From NCBI GenBank assembly GCA_032622095.1, contig CP136067.1, forward strand, positions 97,826,707-97,890,706: a stretch of 64,000 nucleotides of DNA, given 5' to 3'. Source of the stretch: Siphonodentalium dalli. Taxonomy: Eukaryota > Mollusca > Scaphopoda > Gadilida > Siphonodentaliidae. Made by a program: the position numbers and the translations under genes. Below the pieces are notes generated by a model. The model made no database searches and was not told the origin of the DNA. It was given only the letters and a program-made list of their open reading frames with translations. Shown here in pieces: positions 50,266 to 61,615 of this stretch. The number at the start of each line of letters is the position of its first letter. Positions within the stretch are counted from its first letter, which is position 1.

Positions 50266-51710
50266 TCTCTTATATATTTTGAAACAATCTGTCTGTCTGT
50301 TTGTCTGTCTGTCTGTCCTTTATACAAATCTACGATTCTCGACCGATCGGGACGAAACTTGTTACGTGTGTGTAGTTTGACCAGGCGGTGGTCGTTGTCG
50401 TATTGGCAAGCCCGTGCGGCGCCAGTGCAGTGCATGCCCAGACGAGATCTCGGAAACGGGTGGAGCTATCGACTTGAAATTTGCTATGTTAATGTATCTT
50501 GCGCCGGGTACAAATTGTATCGGGTCGCCGAGCCCGTGCGACGCCAGCTTCGCGCATGCGCAGACCGGATCTCGGAAACGGGTGGAGCTATCGACTTGAA
50601 ATTTGGTTTTTTGAATAGCCCGGACAACGTCGGGCTCATCGGCTAGTCTCATATATATTTTGAAGACCTCTGTCTGTCTGTCTGTTTGTCATTAATACAA
50701 ATCTACGATTCTCGACCGATCGGGACGAAACTTGGTACGTGTGTGTAGTTTGACCAGGCGGTGGTCGTTGTCGTATTGGCGAGCCCGTGCAACGCCCGCT
50801 TCGCGCATGCGCAGACGAGATCTCGGAAACGGGTGGAGCTATCGACTTGAAATGTGGTATGTGAATGTATCTTGCCCCGGATACGAATTTTATCGGGTCG
50901 TCGAGCCCGTGCGACACCAGCTTCGCGCATGCGCAGACCAGATCTCGGAAACGGGTAGAGCTATCGACTTGAAATTTGGTTTTTGAATAGCCCGGACAAC
51001 GTCGGGCTCATCGGCTAGTCTATTATATATTTTGGAAGATCTGTGTGTGTGTGTGTCTGTCTGTAATCGATGGACTCGAAAACGGCCAAGCCGATTTCGA
51101 TGAAACTTGGTATGTGGGGGTATTTTCGGACGGGGAGTGACATAGGCCTATTAATTTGCCCGTGCGACGTGACCTTGACCTTGAAATCGGGTCATTTCAA
51201 GGTCAAACGCCCGAATATCACGGGATTTCGATGAAACTTGGTATGTGGGGGTACCTTCGGCCGGGGAGTGGCATAAACATATTAATTTGCCCGTGCGACA
51301 TGACCTTGACCTTGAAATCGGGGTCATTTCAAGGTCAAACGCCCGAATATCACGGGATCACTTGGTATGTGGGATACTTTCGTATGGGGAGTCTCATAAG
51401 CATATTCATATGCCCGTGCGACGTGACCTTGACCTTGAAATCGGGTCAATTCAAGGTCAAATCGCCAATTTTTATGAGATTTTGAGTGTTTTGGACGGGT
51501 CAAATCGTGACCCCGACCTGACCTTGACCTTCAAAACAATCAATTCAAGGTCAAATCCGGTAAAACCGGATGGATTTCGACGGGCACGTTTAAAGGGTAC
51601 TTTTGTACGGGCAGTGTTTTGGACTGGTCAAATCGTGACCCCACTCGACCTTGACCTTCAAAATGGACAATTCAAGGTCAAAGCCCGGACGAAGTCGGGT
51701 CACCTTCTAG
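50266..51710 (+). mobile_element. Head-to-tail concatemer of three Helitron-like units
   Basis: Unit 1 is 50266-50646, unit 2 is 50647-51018 and unit 3 is 51019-51710. Each starts with TCT followed by a TTATATATTTTG-like stretch and a (CTGT/GT)n tract. Each ends with a hairpin (AGCCCGGAC..GTCGGGCT type at 50617-50636, 50989-51008 and 51683-51700) 6-10 nt before CTAG. The outer flanks are A (50265) and T (51711), as expected for Helitron insertion between A and T. Units 1 and 2 are closely similar; unit 3 has a different interior. No Rep/helicase frame is present, and frames here are chance. Confidence 0.82.
51060..51680 (+). repeat. ~125-bp degenerate tandem repeats in Helitron unit 3
   Basis: GATTTCGATGAAACTTGGTA is present at about 51090 and 51227, with a shortened copy near 51358. 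ACCTTGACCTTGAAATCGGG occurs after each, and related CCTTGACCTTCAAAA phrases follow at about 51521 and 51650. Confidence 0.8.
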
Positions 51711-51863
51711 TAATGATATCAATAACTATCCCCATGTGTGAGGAATCTAATCGTGTGGTTTCAAGACGGCAAATTGGTGACGTTCTAATCAAGGATTGGG
51801 GCGGAGAGGGGCACAAAATGAATACAACATTGTTTTGTTGTCCATTTTGATCACATTTGGAAT
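51711..51863 (+). repeat. ~138-bp family fragment
   Basis: CCATGTGTGAGGAATCTAATCG and the following AAGACGGCAAATTGGTGACG match the monomer at 221-260. It continues the repeat cut by the Helitron concatemer and is itself cut by the inverted-repeat element at 51864. Confidence 0.75.
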
Positions 51864-52931
51864 GGGGCTTGTCGTTAAAACGAGTAACGTATAAATAAAA
51901 ATTATATATCAGTATAAAACGAGCGCGCCACTTTAAAAAATGAATCGATAAACAATACATACTTATCAAGGGAGTCTATACTTTTCAGATACCTCCTCAG
52001 TTCTAATGGCCGTTATTCGCAAACGTCTGAACCGATTCTTAAAATTCCAATACCCATCGATTGAGTAAAAGCTGAATTTTCCATTTATAATGCACAATTC
52101 TAGGATAAAATGTTCCAAAACATCGTAAACAGACGCTGAACACAAAAATTACAGGGAGCACGGACTAATGAGGCGGTCCATCGATAGCACAGGAGAAAAT
52201 ATATCGTTCATTTCAAAGTCAATAATTATCGATAAAAAAACCCGCCGTTTGTACAAAAAATATCCATGTATCGACAGATCTAATGTTAGTCTACCCAAAT
52301 CGAATATTTGAATCCAAATCGCCACTCTATTCCTATATTTAACAATAATTAGGAAGCGTCTTCGGAGTACACAAATTACGCGTTTCCGGTTTAACCAATC
52401 AACGATCAGTACACTCGGTGTATGTTATAGCCAATAGGTCATTGAGTTCATTTTCAAAGCAAAAACTAATTTTAAATGATTGCTGTAATATGGGAATATA
52501 GTGGCTACATGGATTCAAATATGCGATTGATTCCAGGAGAATAACATTAGATATGTCGATACATGAAGGGTTTTTTTGTAAAAAAGGTGGGGGTTTTTTC
52601 ATCGATAACTATTTACTTTGAAATGGACGATATATTTTCTTCTTCGCTATCGAGGGACCCACTAGTCGGTACTCTCTGTCTGTTTTCGTAGTTTTGGAAC
52701 AGTTTATCCTAGAATTGTATATTATAATTGGAAAATATAGATTTTACTCGATCGTTGGGCATTGGAATTTTAAGAAACGATTCAGCCTTTTCTGAATTAT
52801 GGACGTTAGAAATGAGGAGCTATCCTTTGTTAAGTATGTATTGTATATCGATTCATTTTTTTAAATGGCACGCTCGTTGTAAACTGATATATTTTTTAAT
52901 TTATATTTTACTCGTTTTAACGACACGCCCC
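51864..52931. mobile_element. ~1.07-kb foldback element, ~500-bp arms
   Basis: The left arm (51864-52375) is mirrored by the right arm (about 52440-52931), with a spacer of about 65 bp. Ends read GGGGCTTGTCGTTAAAACGAG and, inverted, GGGGCGTGTCGTTAAAACGAG. Shared internal words include AATGAATCGATA, CAATACATACTTA, TTCTTAAAATTCCAAT and CAATTCTAGGATAAA. The arms are clearly diverged. No transposase is present. CAGGGGC at the right end is hAT-like, but I found no clean 8-bp target duplication. Confidence 0.8.
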
Positions 52932-53390
52932 TGTGCACACTTGTGTATCATAATCGCCATGATATTATGAATATAATCGTGCGGTATAAATATGCTAAAG
53001 AAGTGCCGTTATTATCAGGAATATGGGATTAGAGGGGCACCAACATTAATATACAATATTTTTGTCGTCTATGTTCACCAAACTTATAGATAACATATCC
53101 GCCATACGAGAGATCGAATGCTATGGTTTAAAGAAACCGAAATGACCATATTCGATTCAGTGATCGTGGAGGGAAGGTCACATACAGTGCAAATAGTGTT
53201 GCCAATTTCACCAAACTTAATTATAATCATCTCCATGATACATGGAATCTAATGGTGTGGTTGATTTCAAGGTATAAAAGTATGGCGTAGGGGCCACGGA
53301 TACAACAATTGTCGTCCATTCCTTCCAAATTTAATTTCAACTAGGAATATGCTGGTGCGGTTAGAGTCAGGTATTGGGGTCAGTGCATGG
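52932..53390 (+). repeat. ~138-bp family array fragment (about three monomers)
   Basis: CCATGATATTATGAATATAA (52959), CATACGAGAGATCGAATGCT (about 53101) and CCATGATACATGGAATCTAA (about 53234) mark successive monomers with 130-145-bp spacing. Confidence 0.7.
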
Positions 53391-53421
53391 AGGGCATCAT
53401 AATGGATCAAACTTTTTTAAC

Positions 53422-53446
53422 GACGACTAGCTGGGCGCTGGTCGTC
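53422..53446. repeat. Short hairpin, 10-bp arms
   Basis: GACGACTAGC is mirrored by GCTGGTCGTC with one wobble, separated by five bases. It may be the edge of a repeat. Confidence 0.55.
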
Positions 53447-53477
53447 CTTATACTAAGTTCGCTTTCGAACATGGGCG

Positions 53478-53533
53478 CCGCCATCTTGAATTAGGGGTGC
53501 CGCATCTTGAATTTGAGGGGCCGCCATCTTGAA
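53478..53533 (-). promoter_or_regulatory. Triplicated YY1-like motif
   Basis: CCGCCATCTTGAA occurs at 53478-53490 and 53521-53533, with a degenerate copy (GCCGCATCTTGAA) between. The reverse strand, AAGATGGCGG, is the core recognised by the metazoan factor YY1. No transcript is evident nearby, so function is unproved. Confidence 0.35.
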
Positions 53534-54699
53534 ACGTCATTGCAATTAAATTAAAACTACAAAATGTTACTTTTCACATAGCTAACATAACAGTATTCAT
53601 TGCGTGAGGACATTACATGGTTTATACTTTAAACAATAATCATTACTTAAATCATAAATATTGCCGACCTGACTCGGATTGCTATGCCATTCGGAAAATG
53701 ACAGAAATTACGTAAAGCTGCGCATTTTCGTTAGTTACGTCGCGAAAACAACATGACTCATCTCGTAAATGTCTAAAATGTTTGTCATATCACTAAATAT
53801 ACTTTTCTTTAGTTTAGTAAATAAGTAAAAGCACGCTCACGTAAACTGTTATGTTACGTCATATGTTGTATCCAAAGCGACGTCATATTGGCACGCGCAT
53901 TTCCCCGCGAAAGTTATTGACGTTTTGACAGCGACAAAGCACACAAAGCAGGCATAATGTCAGTACGGTTGGCATTATGTTTGGTTGGGTTGACGTTGTT
54001 TCATAGTGCATGGCTCCGGTGGATGGAATCTAAATTACTCAATGCTAGTATAAATGTATCTCCAATCAAACTGATCAAATCCCAAGCTATAAAATCACTA
54101 TAGGATTTGTACAGGTACAAACAAAAACATGTTCTTGGAAATTGAATGTTCTTTCTTATGTATATTCTAATGATTTGGGTTGTGATTTGAAACAAACAAA
54201 CAGCCCAAATTAAGAGTGGGGGCAAACCCCAAGTTCTCACTCATAAGAACCACAATGTCCAACCAAGGCCAAGGGTTGGGGGAGGCTAGTACAACTAATA
54301 TTTCATCGAAATTGAGAATGGGCATATAGGCCAGTCGAAAGAAATGGCCACCGGGAGCCATGAAAGGGTGAAAATGTGAGTGCAATATGCTAATTCAGAG
54401 CTAGACCCCACCCCCCTACCACAAGCAACCAACTTCGTGTACGTAATTGGTTATAAGAAATATTTATAGTTAATTAAATATTGACGTTCATATAAGTCAA
54501 CACATATTAGTCTGAGTAGTGCATGTGGTGACTGCATGGTCGTCCTTTTTATTACATGGATTTCAATGCCATAATTTCTTGTTGACGCTGATAATCACTG
54601 ATTATCTCATGGTTTAATGTGGTTCCTAGTTGGCGGATCGATGCAATTGGGGATGGGGAGCTGGGGGAGACCAGACTTTATAAAATCGTGTGGTTTCCC
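53534..54699. other. Gene-free spacer
   Basis: AT-rich DNA with GACGTCA-like words near 53880. No coding region or RNA gene can be supported. Confidence 0.45.
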
Positions 54700-54810
54700 A
54701 CATTCCTCTAAATTAGGCACCCACTTGCATGATATGATAATCTAATTGTGTGGTATGAAGATCTCTCAAAGTGGCGCATCTGAATTTGGGTTGGGTCGCG
54801 ACATCAAAAT
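54700..54810 (+). repeat. ~138-bp family monomer fragment
   Basis: CATGATATGATAATCTAATT (54727) followed by GTGTGGTATGAAGAT and AAAGTGGCGCATCTGAATT matches the monomer consensus. Confidence 0.65.
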
Positions 54811-54975
54811 TGATTGTCAATAGAAAATTATATAACTATGTTTGGTTACTTTTTAAAGACATATTATGCGTCGATTCGGTGAATCAGCATAATGGGTGAG
54901 TATACTCACTTCCAGTCTGGAAATTATCAACTACTACCCATAATTCAAACCACGTTGATTATAACGACACCGCTC

Positions 54976-55001
54976 GGCGCGCTTGCGCGCCCGAGCTCGG
55001 G
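54976..55001. repeat. Two abutting GC-rich palindromes
   Basis: GGCGCGCTTGCGCGCC (54976-54991) and CCCGAGCTCGGG (54990-55001) overlap by two bases in otherwise AT-rich DNA. They could be the tip of a mobile element. Confidence 0.7.
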
Positions 55002-55043
55002 TCGTATATAGGTAACATGCGTGATTGCGTGCGTACGTACTTG

Positions 55044-55324
55044 TGACGTCACACATAAAGTACAGTATACCGTGAAGGAGAAAATTCACCGAACCAACAT
55101 TTTCGCGAAAAAATCACGTGAATTCCGGTAGTTGTTTTACAAAATCGCGGAATCGGCAATGAAACGAATTTGCTACTTCACAAGTTCCGATATATGGCAA
55201 TGGACCACTGACCTATTTAATTATTTATAAACAGTAAGTTGTTATTAATATGTCCTGCATAGGTTCATGTCAGATCAATTTCATTTGTTAGCCAAATGAA
55301 GGCAGTTACGGCGCCATGACGTCA
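55044..55324. promoter_or_regulatory. Two perfect CRE palindromes
   Basis: TGACGTCA occurs at 55044-55051 and 55317-55324, 273 bp apart. This is the consensus site for CREB/ATF factors. No gene start is evident, so a regulatory role is only possible. Confidence 0.3.
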
Positions 55325-55787
55325 AAACGTCACTTGTCTCTGTGGGCCAGAATCCAGACATGATAGAACGTGTCATGTCGTCTTCGCGGTCAACTGATTT
55401 CACCTCACTGTAGACAATACATCTATTGATTGATTTATTGATTGAGAGATTAACGTCGTTTTCGTCGCTAGGCTATATATCACGCCCATACTGGACATGT
55501 AAAAGCAGACACGCGCTTCAATTACTAGTTATATTATACCGGCTTGATTTAGTACTTTGTATTAAATATTAGCTACCTTACTAGTATTTAAATTCGCGCA
55601 GTACTTTTTTTCGCACACCCAATATTATGCCGGGGTCGTTACATATGCCTTGCATATTATCATATTATAAGTTAACATTTCGTGCATGACTGAAGCTTCC
55701 TGGAATTTTGCGAAACCCCTGCGTCAATGCATTATCTTGTATGCGAATCTCCAACAGGGACCTCGCATATATGATAATTAATTGTAA

Positions 55788-55857
55788 GCCAGTGCACTCT
55801 CTTACACATGCGATGCTCCCAATGGAAGGCTTGGTATATATGAGAGAATGCACTGGC
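55788..55857. repeat. Stem-loop with 17-bp arms
   Basis: GCCAGTGCACTCTCTTA at the left pairs with the mirror of TATGAGAGAATGCACTGGC at the right with one or two mismatches; the loop is about 35 nt. Size and shape recall a precursor hairpin or a tiny MITE; there is no other support for an RNA gene. Confidence 0.5.
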
Positions 55858-56248
55858 ATAGGATATTTAATGATGCACCATGCGGCGCAGCTCCTGTCGG
55901 GAGCCTCACATTATATAAGCGAACTAAAGTGTGTTATCGAAGAACGAAAACCAACCCACCATTGACTGAGTTACAAGTTATAACCATGTTCTGTTATTCC
56001 GTACTGCCCAAGATAATATTGTTGTGTGACAAGGATATGCACGTTAGGTCTCTTTACACGGACACGGTACAAAATATGCCGGAAAATAAAAGTAAATTGC
56101 TGACTTGGGGTAAAATATATAACTCTAATATAATTTCAGACAATGGTTACCGATAGGCTATCTATAGGTGAGCTCCAGGGTGATGACTATAACTTTCCAC
56201 CGTATATAAGGGCGATGACTGTGAGAACGGGAGTGACATTTACGACAT

Positions 56249-57085
56249 TTGAACCACCAATCAGACTATTATGCCCCACTGCAAATCAAGGAGAAATTAT
56301 CAATTGAAAGGAAGACGACGTCTCTCCTTGGGCTAAACTACCGAAGTTTTACAGCGAACTGGGTCTCATTTGTCGACCTCCTATGTAATATTCAACAATC
56401 AGGGGAAAACATATTTTACATAATTGCGCTATCTGAAGTCTTTAGGGTGAGGGACACATTCACGTTAGAAGGATATCATCCTTTCGAGTACAAATCCCGT
56501 CCGGACAATGATGACGGAAGGGGTGGGATAGGAATTTTCATTAAAAGTAGCCTTAAATATAAAACTAGGAATGACCTCTCGATATTCATTCCCCACGTTA
56601 TTGAAACATTATTTGTAGAAATAAATACGGGTAAAAAAAATGCATACATTGTAGGCTCTATATACCGACCCAACATTGCCCCGCTCGCTGACATAGAAAC
56701 CTTCTCTAATCAGCTTGACAATGTTATTATCAAACTTAACGAAATAAACGCAAAAGTATACATCGTAGGTGATCTTAACATAGACTTCCTGCATTCTGAT
56801 TCATACAGCAAAACCAATGCTTTCATCAGTAATATGTTCGAACGTGGATTCGTGTCAGTGATTACTAATCCAACGAGAGTAGCTGAATTCTCATTGACAA
56901 CATTTACACAAATAGCATATCCAACTGCAAATTTCGCAGTGGACTCATCCTATCGGACGTCTCATACCACTTCGGTACATTCCACGTCGAAACCAATGAT
57001 ACCAACAAGAAATCAAACAACAACTCGAATAATGTCCGAAAACAATATAGCAGAATTTAAGTATCCTGTACAATCATTCATTTGA
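56249..57085 (+). pseudogene. LINE endonuclease domain (degenerate)
   Basis: A 278-codon frame with AP-endonuclease-like landmarks: GLNYRSFTANWVSF (usually SLNCRS..N), IIALSEVF (catalytic Glu), GIGIFIKSSL, GSIYRPN, VYIVGDLNIDF (GDLN) and NPTRV. The usual C-terminal TLIDHI/SDH part is replaced by unrelated residues after AEFSLTTFTQIAY, which suggests a frameshift near 56900. Coding sense resumes at about 57080 in another frame (DEVFIYQDADLAYNAFL). Confidence 0.85.
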
Positions 57086-57651
57086 CGAGGTCTTCATATA
57101 CCAAGACGCAGACCTAGCATATAACGCCTTTTTGCGCAGCTACTCCTTATTCTTCGAAAAATTAAACGCAAACCACCAAACAAGTATGCTAAACGGGAAC
57201 CATGGATGACTAAATGACTCACTCAATCATCAGTCAAAAAAACTAAGTTATACACCAATAATTGAAAATTTTCCAACAGATGAACACATAGAATGATACA
57301 AAATCTACTGCAGAATATACAACCAATTAAAACGGCGGAGTAAAAATCATTATTACTTGGACGATACTGAAAGACGCCCTTAAAATATATCATGGTCTGA
57401 ATACCTTTCCTACCGAATTTTCAAAAGTTACCGGTAACGGAAAACTGTCTGACCCGACAACAGTTTGCTATCGCATGCGCGTTCAACACATATTTCGCTG
57501 ACATTGGGAGAATTACAGCAAAAACGTAAAACAGATTACCTACCGGCAGTATGAAAATAACCGTTTTATTTTCCCAACAAACAGAGATGAACTAATATCG
57601 CTTTGCTCGAAACTATCTAATACAACTTGCACTGATATAAACGATGTCTCC

Positions 57652-58784
57652 GTGAAACTAATGAAACAAACAATCAATGAAACGGTCGGACCACTCACAC
57701 ACATTTTTAATCTCTCATTTGCTCAGGGAATTGTGCCCAAGAAAATGAAAATATCTAGATTAATGCCTGTATACAAAAAAGGCGAACGCGATCATATTGA
57801 AAAGTATAGACCAATTAGTATATTACCTGCATTTTCCAAAATAATGGAAAAAATAATAACGTTCGGCTTTCAACTTTCCTCAACAAACATAAAAATTTTC
57901 ATGAACACCAATATGACTTTCGTAAGAAACATTCTACCATTCATCCACTAATACATCTTCTCGAAGATGTAGCAGAATGTAATGGAAAAAAAACGCGTGA
58001 CTGCACCATTGCCATTTTCTTAGACTTATCAAAAGCTTTTGATACCATAGGTCACGAAAGTTTTCTTAGAAAGCTCGATCATTATGGGATAAGGGGAATC
58101 GCTAATGACTAGTTCAGAAGTTGCTTACATGACAGACGACAATATGTAGAAGTCCACGATCATCAATCGGGAATGTTGACTATGGAGTGTCAATGGCATG
58201 CCCAACAGTACCAATCTCAAACTTCTTTCATTTGCTGACGACACAACGCTATACACATCAGGGAATAGCTCTAAAACCATTCCGAATAAGATAAGCGAGG
58301 AACTAGATAAAGTATACCGCCGCTGCTGTAGTAATCGACTATCCCTCAACGAATCAAAAACTAAATATATGTTGTTGTATCCACAAAATAATGATTTTAA
58401 ATGGGCAGATCTGCGAATTAAATTGAATAAGAATGAACTATAGTTCATGTAAGTAATCAAAACCAAAAGAAATCATTTAATTTCCTTGGCATAATCATTG
58501 ACGAAAATCTTACTTTCAAATACCACGTATCAATGCTAACCAGAAAAATATCACACGCAATATACTCTCTATGTAAATCCAAACGATATCTCCCAAAAAG
58601 CACACTAAAAACTCTTTATTTCTCCTTAATCCACAGTCATCTCCTGTACGGAATAATAATCTGGAGACACGTTTCAGCATCAGGGTCTCTTTTTCGGCTA
58701 CATAAAAAAGCAGCCCGGATCTTATGCAATAAAAGATATCGCAGTAATACAGAGCCATTGTTTAAAATTCTAAAACTTCTTTAA
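57652..58784 (+). pseudogene. LINE reverse transcriptase and C-terminal domain, with deletion
   Basis: Blocks in order: [20 protein letters not shown] and AFSKIMEK (57760-57860); then, in another frame, [11 protein letters not shown] (catalytic Asp, about 58017-58050); then FADDTTLYTSG (catalytic Asp pair, about 58228-58262); then FNFLGIIIDENLTF, HSHLLYGIIIW, LHKKAARILCNK and YRSNTEPLFK to 58784. Between CGVSMA and MPNSTNLK the conserved PQGS...GP block is missing; about 50 bp is deleted near 58185-58200. With several frameshifts and stops, the protein cannot be active. Confidence 0.85.
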
Positions 58785-59616
58785 TTCCATGACCTGAATC
58801 ATCTTCACATCGCATTGTTCATGTACGATTGGAAAAACAAAAATCTCCCGCCATCTTTCGAAAGTTTATTTAAGTATACCCCAATATCAACTACACGTGT
58901 ACATTGTGCAAATAAACAATCCAATCCAAAGCATATCATCTCGCATATCTGAACACACTCGCTATAGTCAGCCCACTGATACCACGGTAATATGCATGCC
59001 TCACAAACAAATAGTATAACCGTAAGAAGGATCAAGGTTCGCCATATACTGCTAGCTATCTGTTGCAATATGTTCAAGGGATGCAAGTTGAATATTTCCA
59101 GTGAAAGATCACACGAAAAGTCAGCCGCTTATTGTTAAAAGTTGAAACAATAAACATTCACGGAATTTTTTCTACCGTTTTGAAATCAATGCGAATACAT
59201 TTTCGACAACACTGCAGGAATACAATTAATATGTGAATCGTGTGCAGATATTACCAGGGTTAGGCCTACCCGGTGTTGCCCAGGTTAAAGTGACGTGAAA
59301 CCCTTTGTTGTGGATATCTGGTGGCACAGAGAAAAGTGTTACACATATTCTCATAAATTAAATAAAATATCCAAAAATGGCATCACAAAACGTCATTTTT
59401 ATACATGTATGTATAAGTAGCGCACAGCCGACTTTGTCGGAGTGATTGTCATTTTATTTATCGCGAGTAATTCATCACATCAATAAAGAAGCATTTTTTA
59501 TTTACAACTGCGCGTACATCAGCTCTTATAATTAAATCGTACAATCGACGTGGATGGACTTGACTTGACTTGTTTTTGTTTTTATTGGGATCAAAACATG
59601 AACATCATAAACACAG

Positions 59617-59632
59617 TATATATATATATATA
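59617..59632. repeat. (TA)n microsatellite
   Basis: A short run of alternating TA inside the Helitron copy. Confidence 0.8.
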
Positions 59633-60429
59633 AAAGACGACAATTGGGTTTTATATCGAGATTTATAAATCAATATAGTGGGTTATAGTTAAAAATAAGA
59701 ATTTGAGGACACCAGGTTATCATATCGCCACGAAGATACCGATGTATTAAAGAAATGTCCAGGTACTCAACTTTTCATGGTGCTATACTGGCCAATTATT
59801 CTCAGTTTAAAGAAATGCTGCTATATATCAGCAACATGTGTCCAGCATATTGTAGCACAAATTGTAAGTTGTTTATGTTAGGATATGAGTCTGTTCTGAA
59901 AAAATGAAAGAAATCCTCTGTATCGGGCAATTTTTCCATTGTCAGATGCCAGTATTGGAGGATCCGGAAAAGTCATATGGTACTGACTGTTTTCTTTTAT
60001 CTCAGAAAAAACTTTATTTGACAGCACACTGTTACCACTATTTTTAACAGGCCATCTATACATTGCCATCTCACTTGATAAATTGTTTATTTTTTATGGA
60101 AAATATATTGAATGGGACAGATTAATACATGAGCCATTCTAACATGCCATTCTCTGACGGCTCAATGTCCATTATTTTGAAAGAATATAATGTATCTATT
60201 AAATAGAATAATAAATATACTGTTAACGCTTTCTTCTGTGTATCTGGTTGTGTTAGCTTACTATATATATAATATGAATGCCCTGATTCCCGTCCCCAAT
60301 TAAATATGAAAGTGGAGAAGATATAATTGTTTCAAATGTCTTAATTCGGGCACTATTTGTCAAGGTTGTGAAATTTGAACAGCAAAAACACTTAAAGAAT
60401 GAATTATGGTAATGATATATATAACTTTG

Positions 60430-61615
60430 ATGGATATCAGCGACTAAATCATTCCTATCAATGTTAGTGACCCTCCTCTCTCCATCCCTGACCCAAACGG
60501 CACCAAATGTGGTGTCTTTAACCCACATGATTTTATTCCTCGTATCATTGGAGAAGAACGTGTATGAATTTGGAGGAAATTGGTGCTAAACATATTTTTA
60601 TCACCTTTGGTGCTCATCCCCCCCCCATTCATGCATCGAAAGGCGCTACTTTTGATATATTTAAACCACGTCCATTAGACTCCTGATATCATGGAGATGA
60701 TTAATTTGTATACGTTTGATTGTTATCGGCAACTAAGCACAGTTTTATCAAATTTAGTCCCCCAATCTCTCACCAGATGGCACAAATTTGGTGTCTTTAA
60801 CTATCACGACTAGATTCCTCGCATATAGGAAAAACATATGTATCAGTTTGGAAATCGGCACAAAAATATATAATTGTTATCAATTTTGGAGCCCCTCTCC
60901 GTGCACGCCTTACTTTAACGGTGCCATAACTCATGGAGATGATTATACATGTAAAAGTTTGGTGGATATTGGCGACAACACTATCTCATCATTTTTGCTG
61001 CTCTCCCCTGTTATGTCACTGACAACATCAGTGTCACTTTAGAAAATATTTAACCAGCACCCTTATCTTCCGCTTAATAAGTTAATAATAATATTGGTAC
61101 TTATGTAGCGCCTGTCCGAAGGCCCGAAGCGCTTCACATTATTATTCCAGCTGTTGAGTAATGCCAAGTCTTCTGCATGCAACCATGCATTTTTATAGGC
61201 GCTTCACAAGAGCTTGTGTATAAGTTTGGTGGTAATAGGCGACTAAACAAATTATCATCAAATTTAGTGCCCCCCCCCCCCCCCCATCTCTCATCCAAAC
61301 GGCACCAATCTGGCGTCATTAAATCATGCGAATAAATGCAATGTATCACGGATAAAAATATGTATCAATTTGGTGGACATCTGCGCTAAAAATATTGTCA
61401 TAAAATTTGGTGCCCCTCTCTCTTTCCGTGCACACCTGACTCGAACGACGCCACTTTTGACATCTTTAAACCACACCATTATATTATATACGTTTTGTGG
61501 AAATAAGGCGACAATTTTTGTTCTGCCCTCCCCATTTTCTGTCCCTGACAACATCGTCACTTTATACATTTCTTAGACCCTTTGGTGCCATCTAGGGGTC
61601 CCCTGTTAATTTCTA
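60430..61615 (-). repeat. ~138-bp tandem array in the inverted Helitron copy
   Basis: Mirror-image monomer phrases recur, such as TTAGACTCCTGATATCATGGAG (60677), AGATTCCTCGCATATAGGA (60811) and CTCATGGAGATGATTA (60930). They alternate GGCACCAAATGTGGTGTCTTTA-type and GGCGCTACTTTTGATATATT-type monomers. The array includes a C-run at 61270-61285. Confidence 0.8.
61075..61210 (-). mobile_element. Solitary CR1/L2-type LINE 3' tail
   Basis: TAATAATAATATTGG, GTAGCGCCTGTCCGAAGG and AAGCGCTTCACATTATTA match the end of the LINE at 38138-38210 in the same orientation. This short piece interrupts the ~138-bp array, as expected for a 5'-truncated LINE or a SINE sharing the tail. Confidence 0.65.

Larger units (their letters stand above)
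56143..59100 (+). mobile_element. Decayed Jockey-like LINE
   Basis: The order is endonuclease (56249-57085), linker, reverse transcriptase (57540-58440) and C-terminal domain (58480-59000), all in plus orientation but split among frames. A short frame from the ATG at 56143 precedes the endonuclease in another frame. The 3' end is not sharply defined; similarity to LINE protein fades near 58950 and the Helitron copy begins at 59254. Confidence 0.82.

Noticed and set aside
50194..51850. Protein-coding frames in the Helitron concatemer
   Set aside because: Frames overlap on both strands, follow the tandem repeats and contain no Rep or helicase motifs.
53422..53446. Minus-strand Helitron 3' end (CAGCTAGT)
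   Set aside because: CTAG lies inside one arm of the local hairpin instead of downstream of it, so the expected Helitron order is absent.
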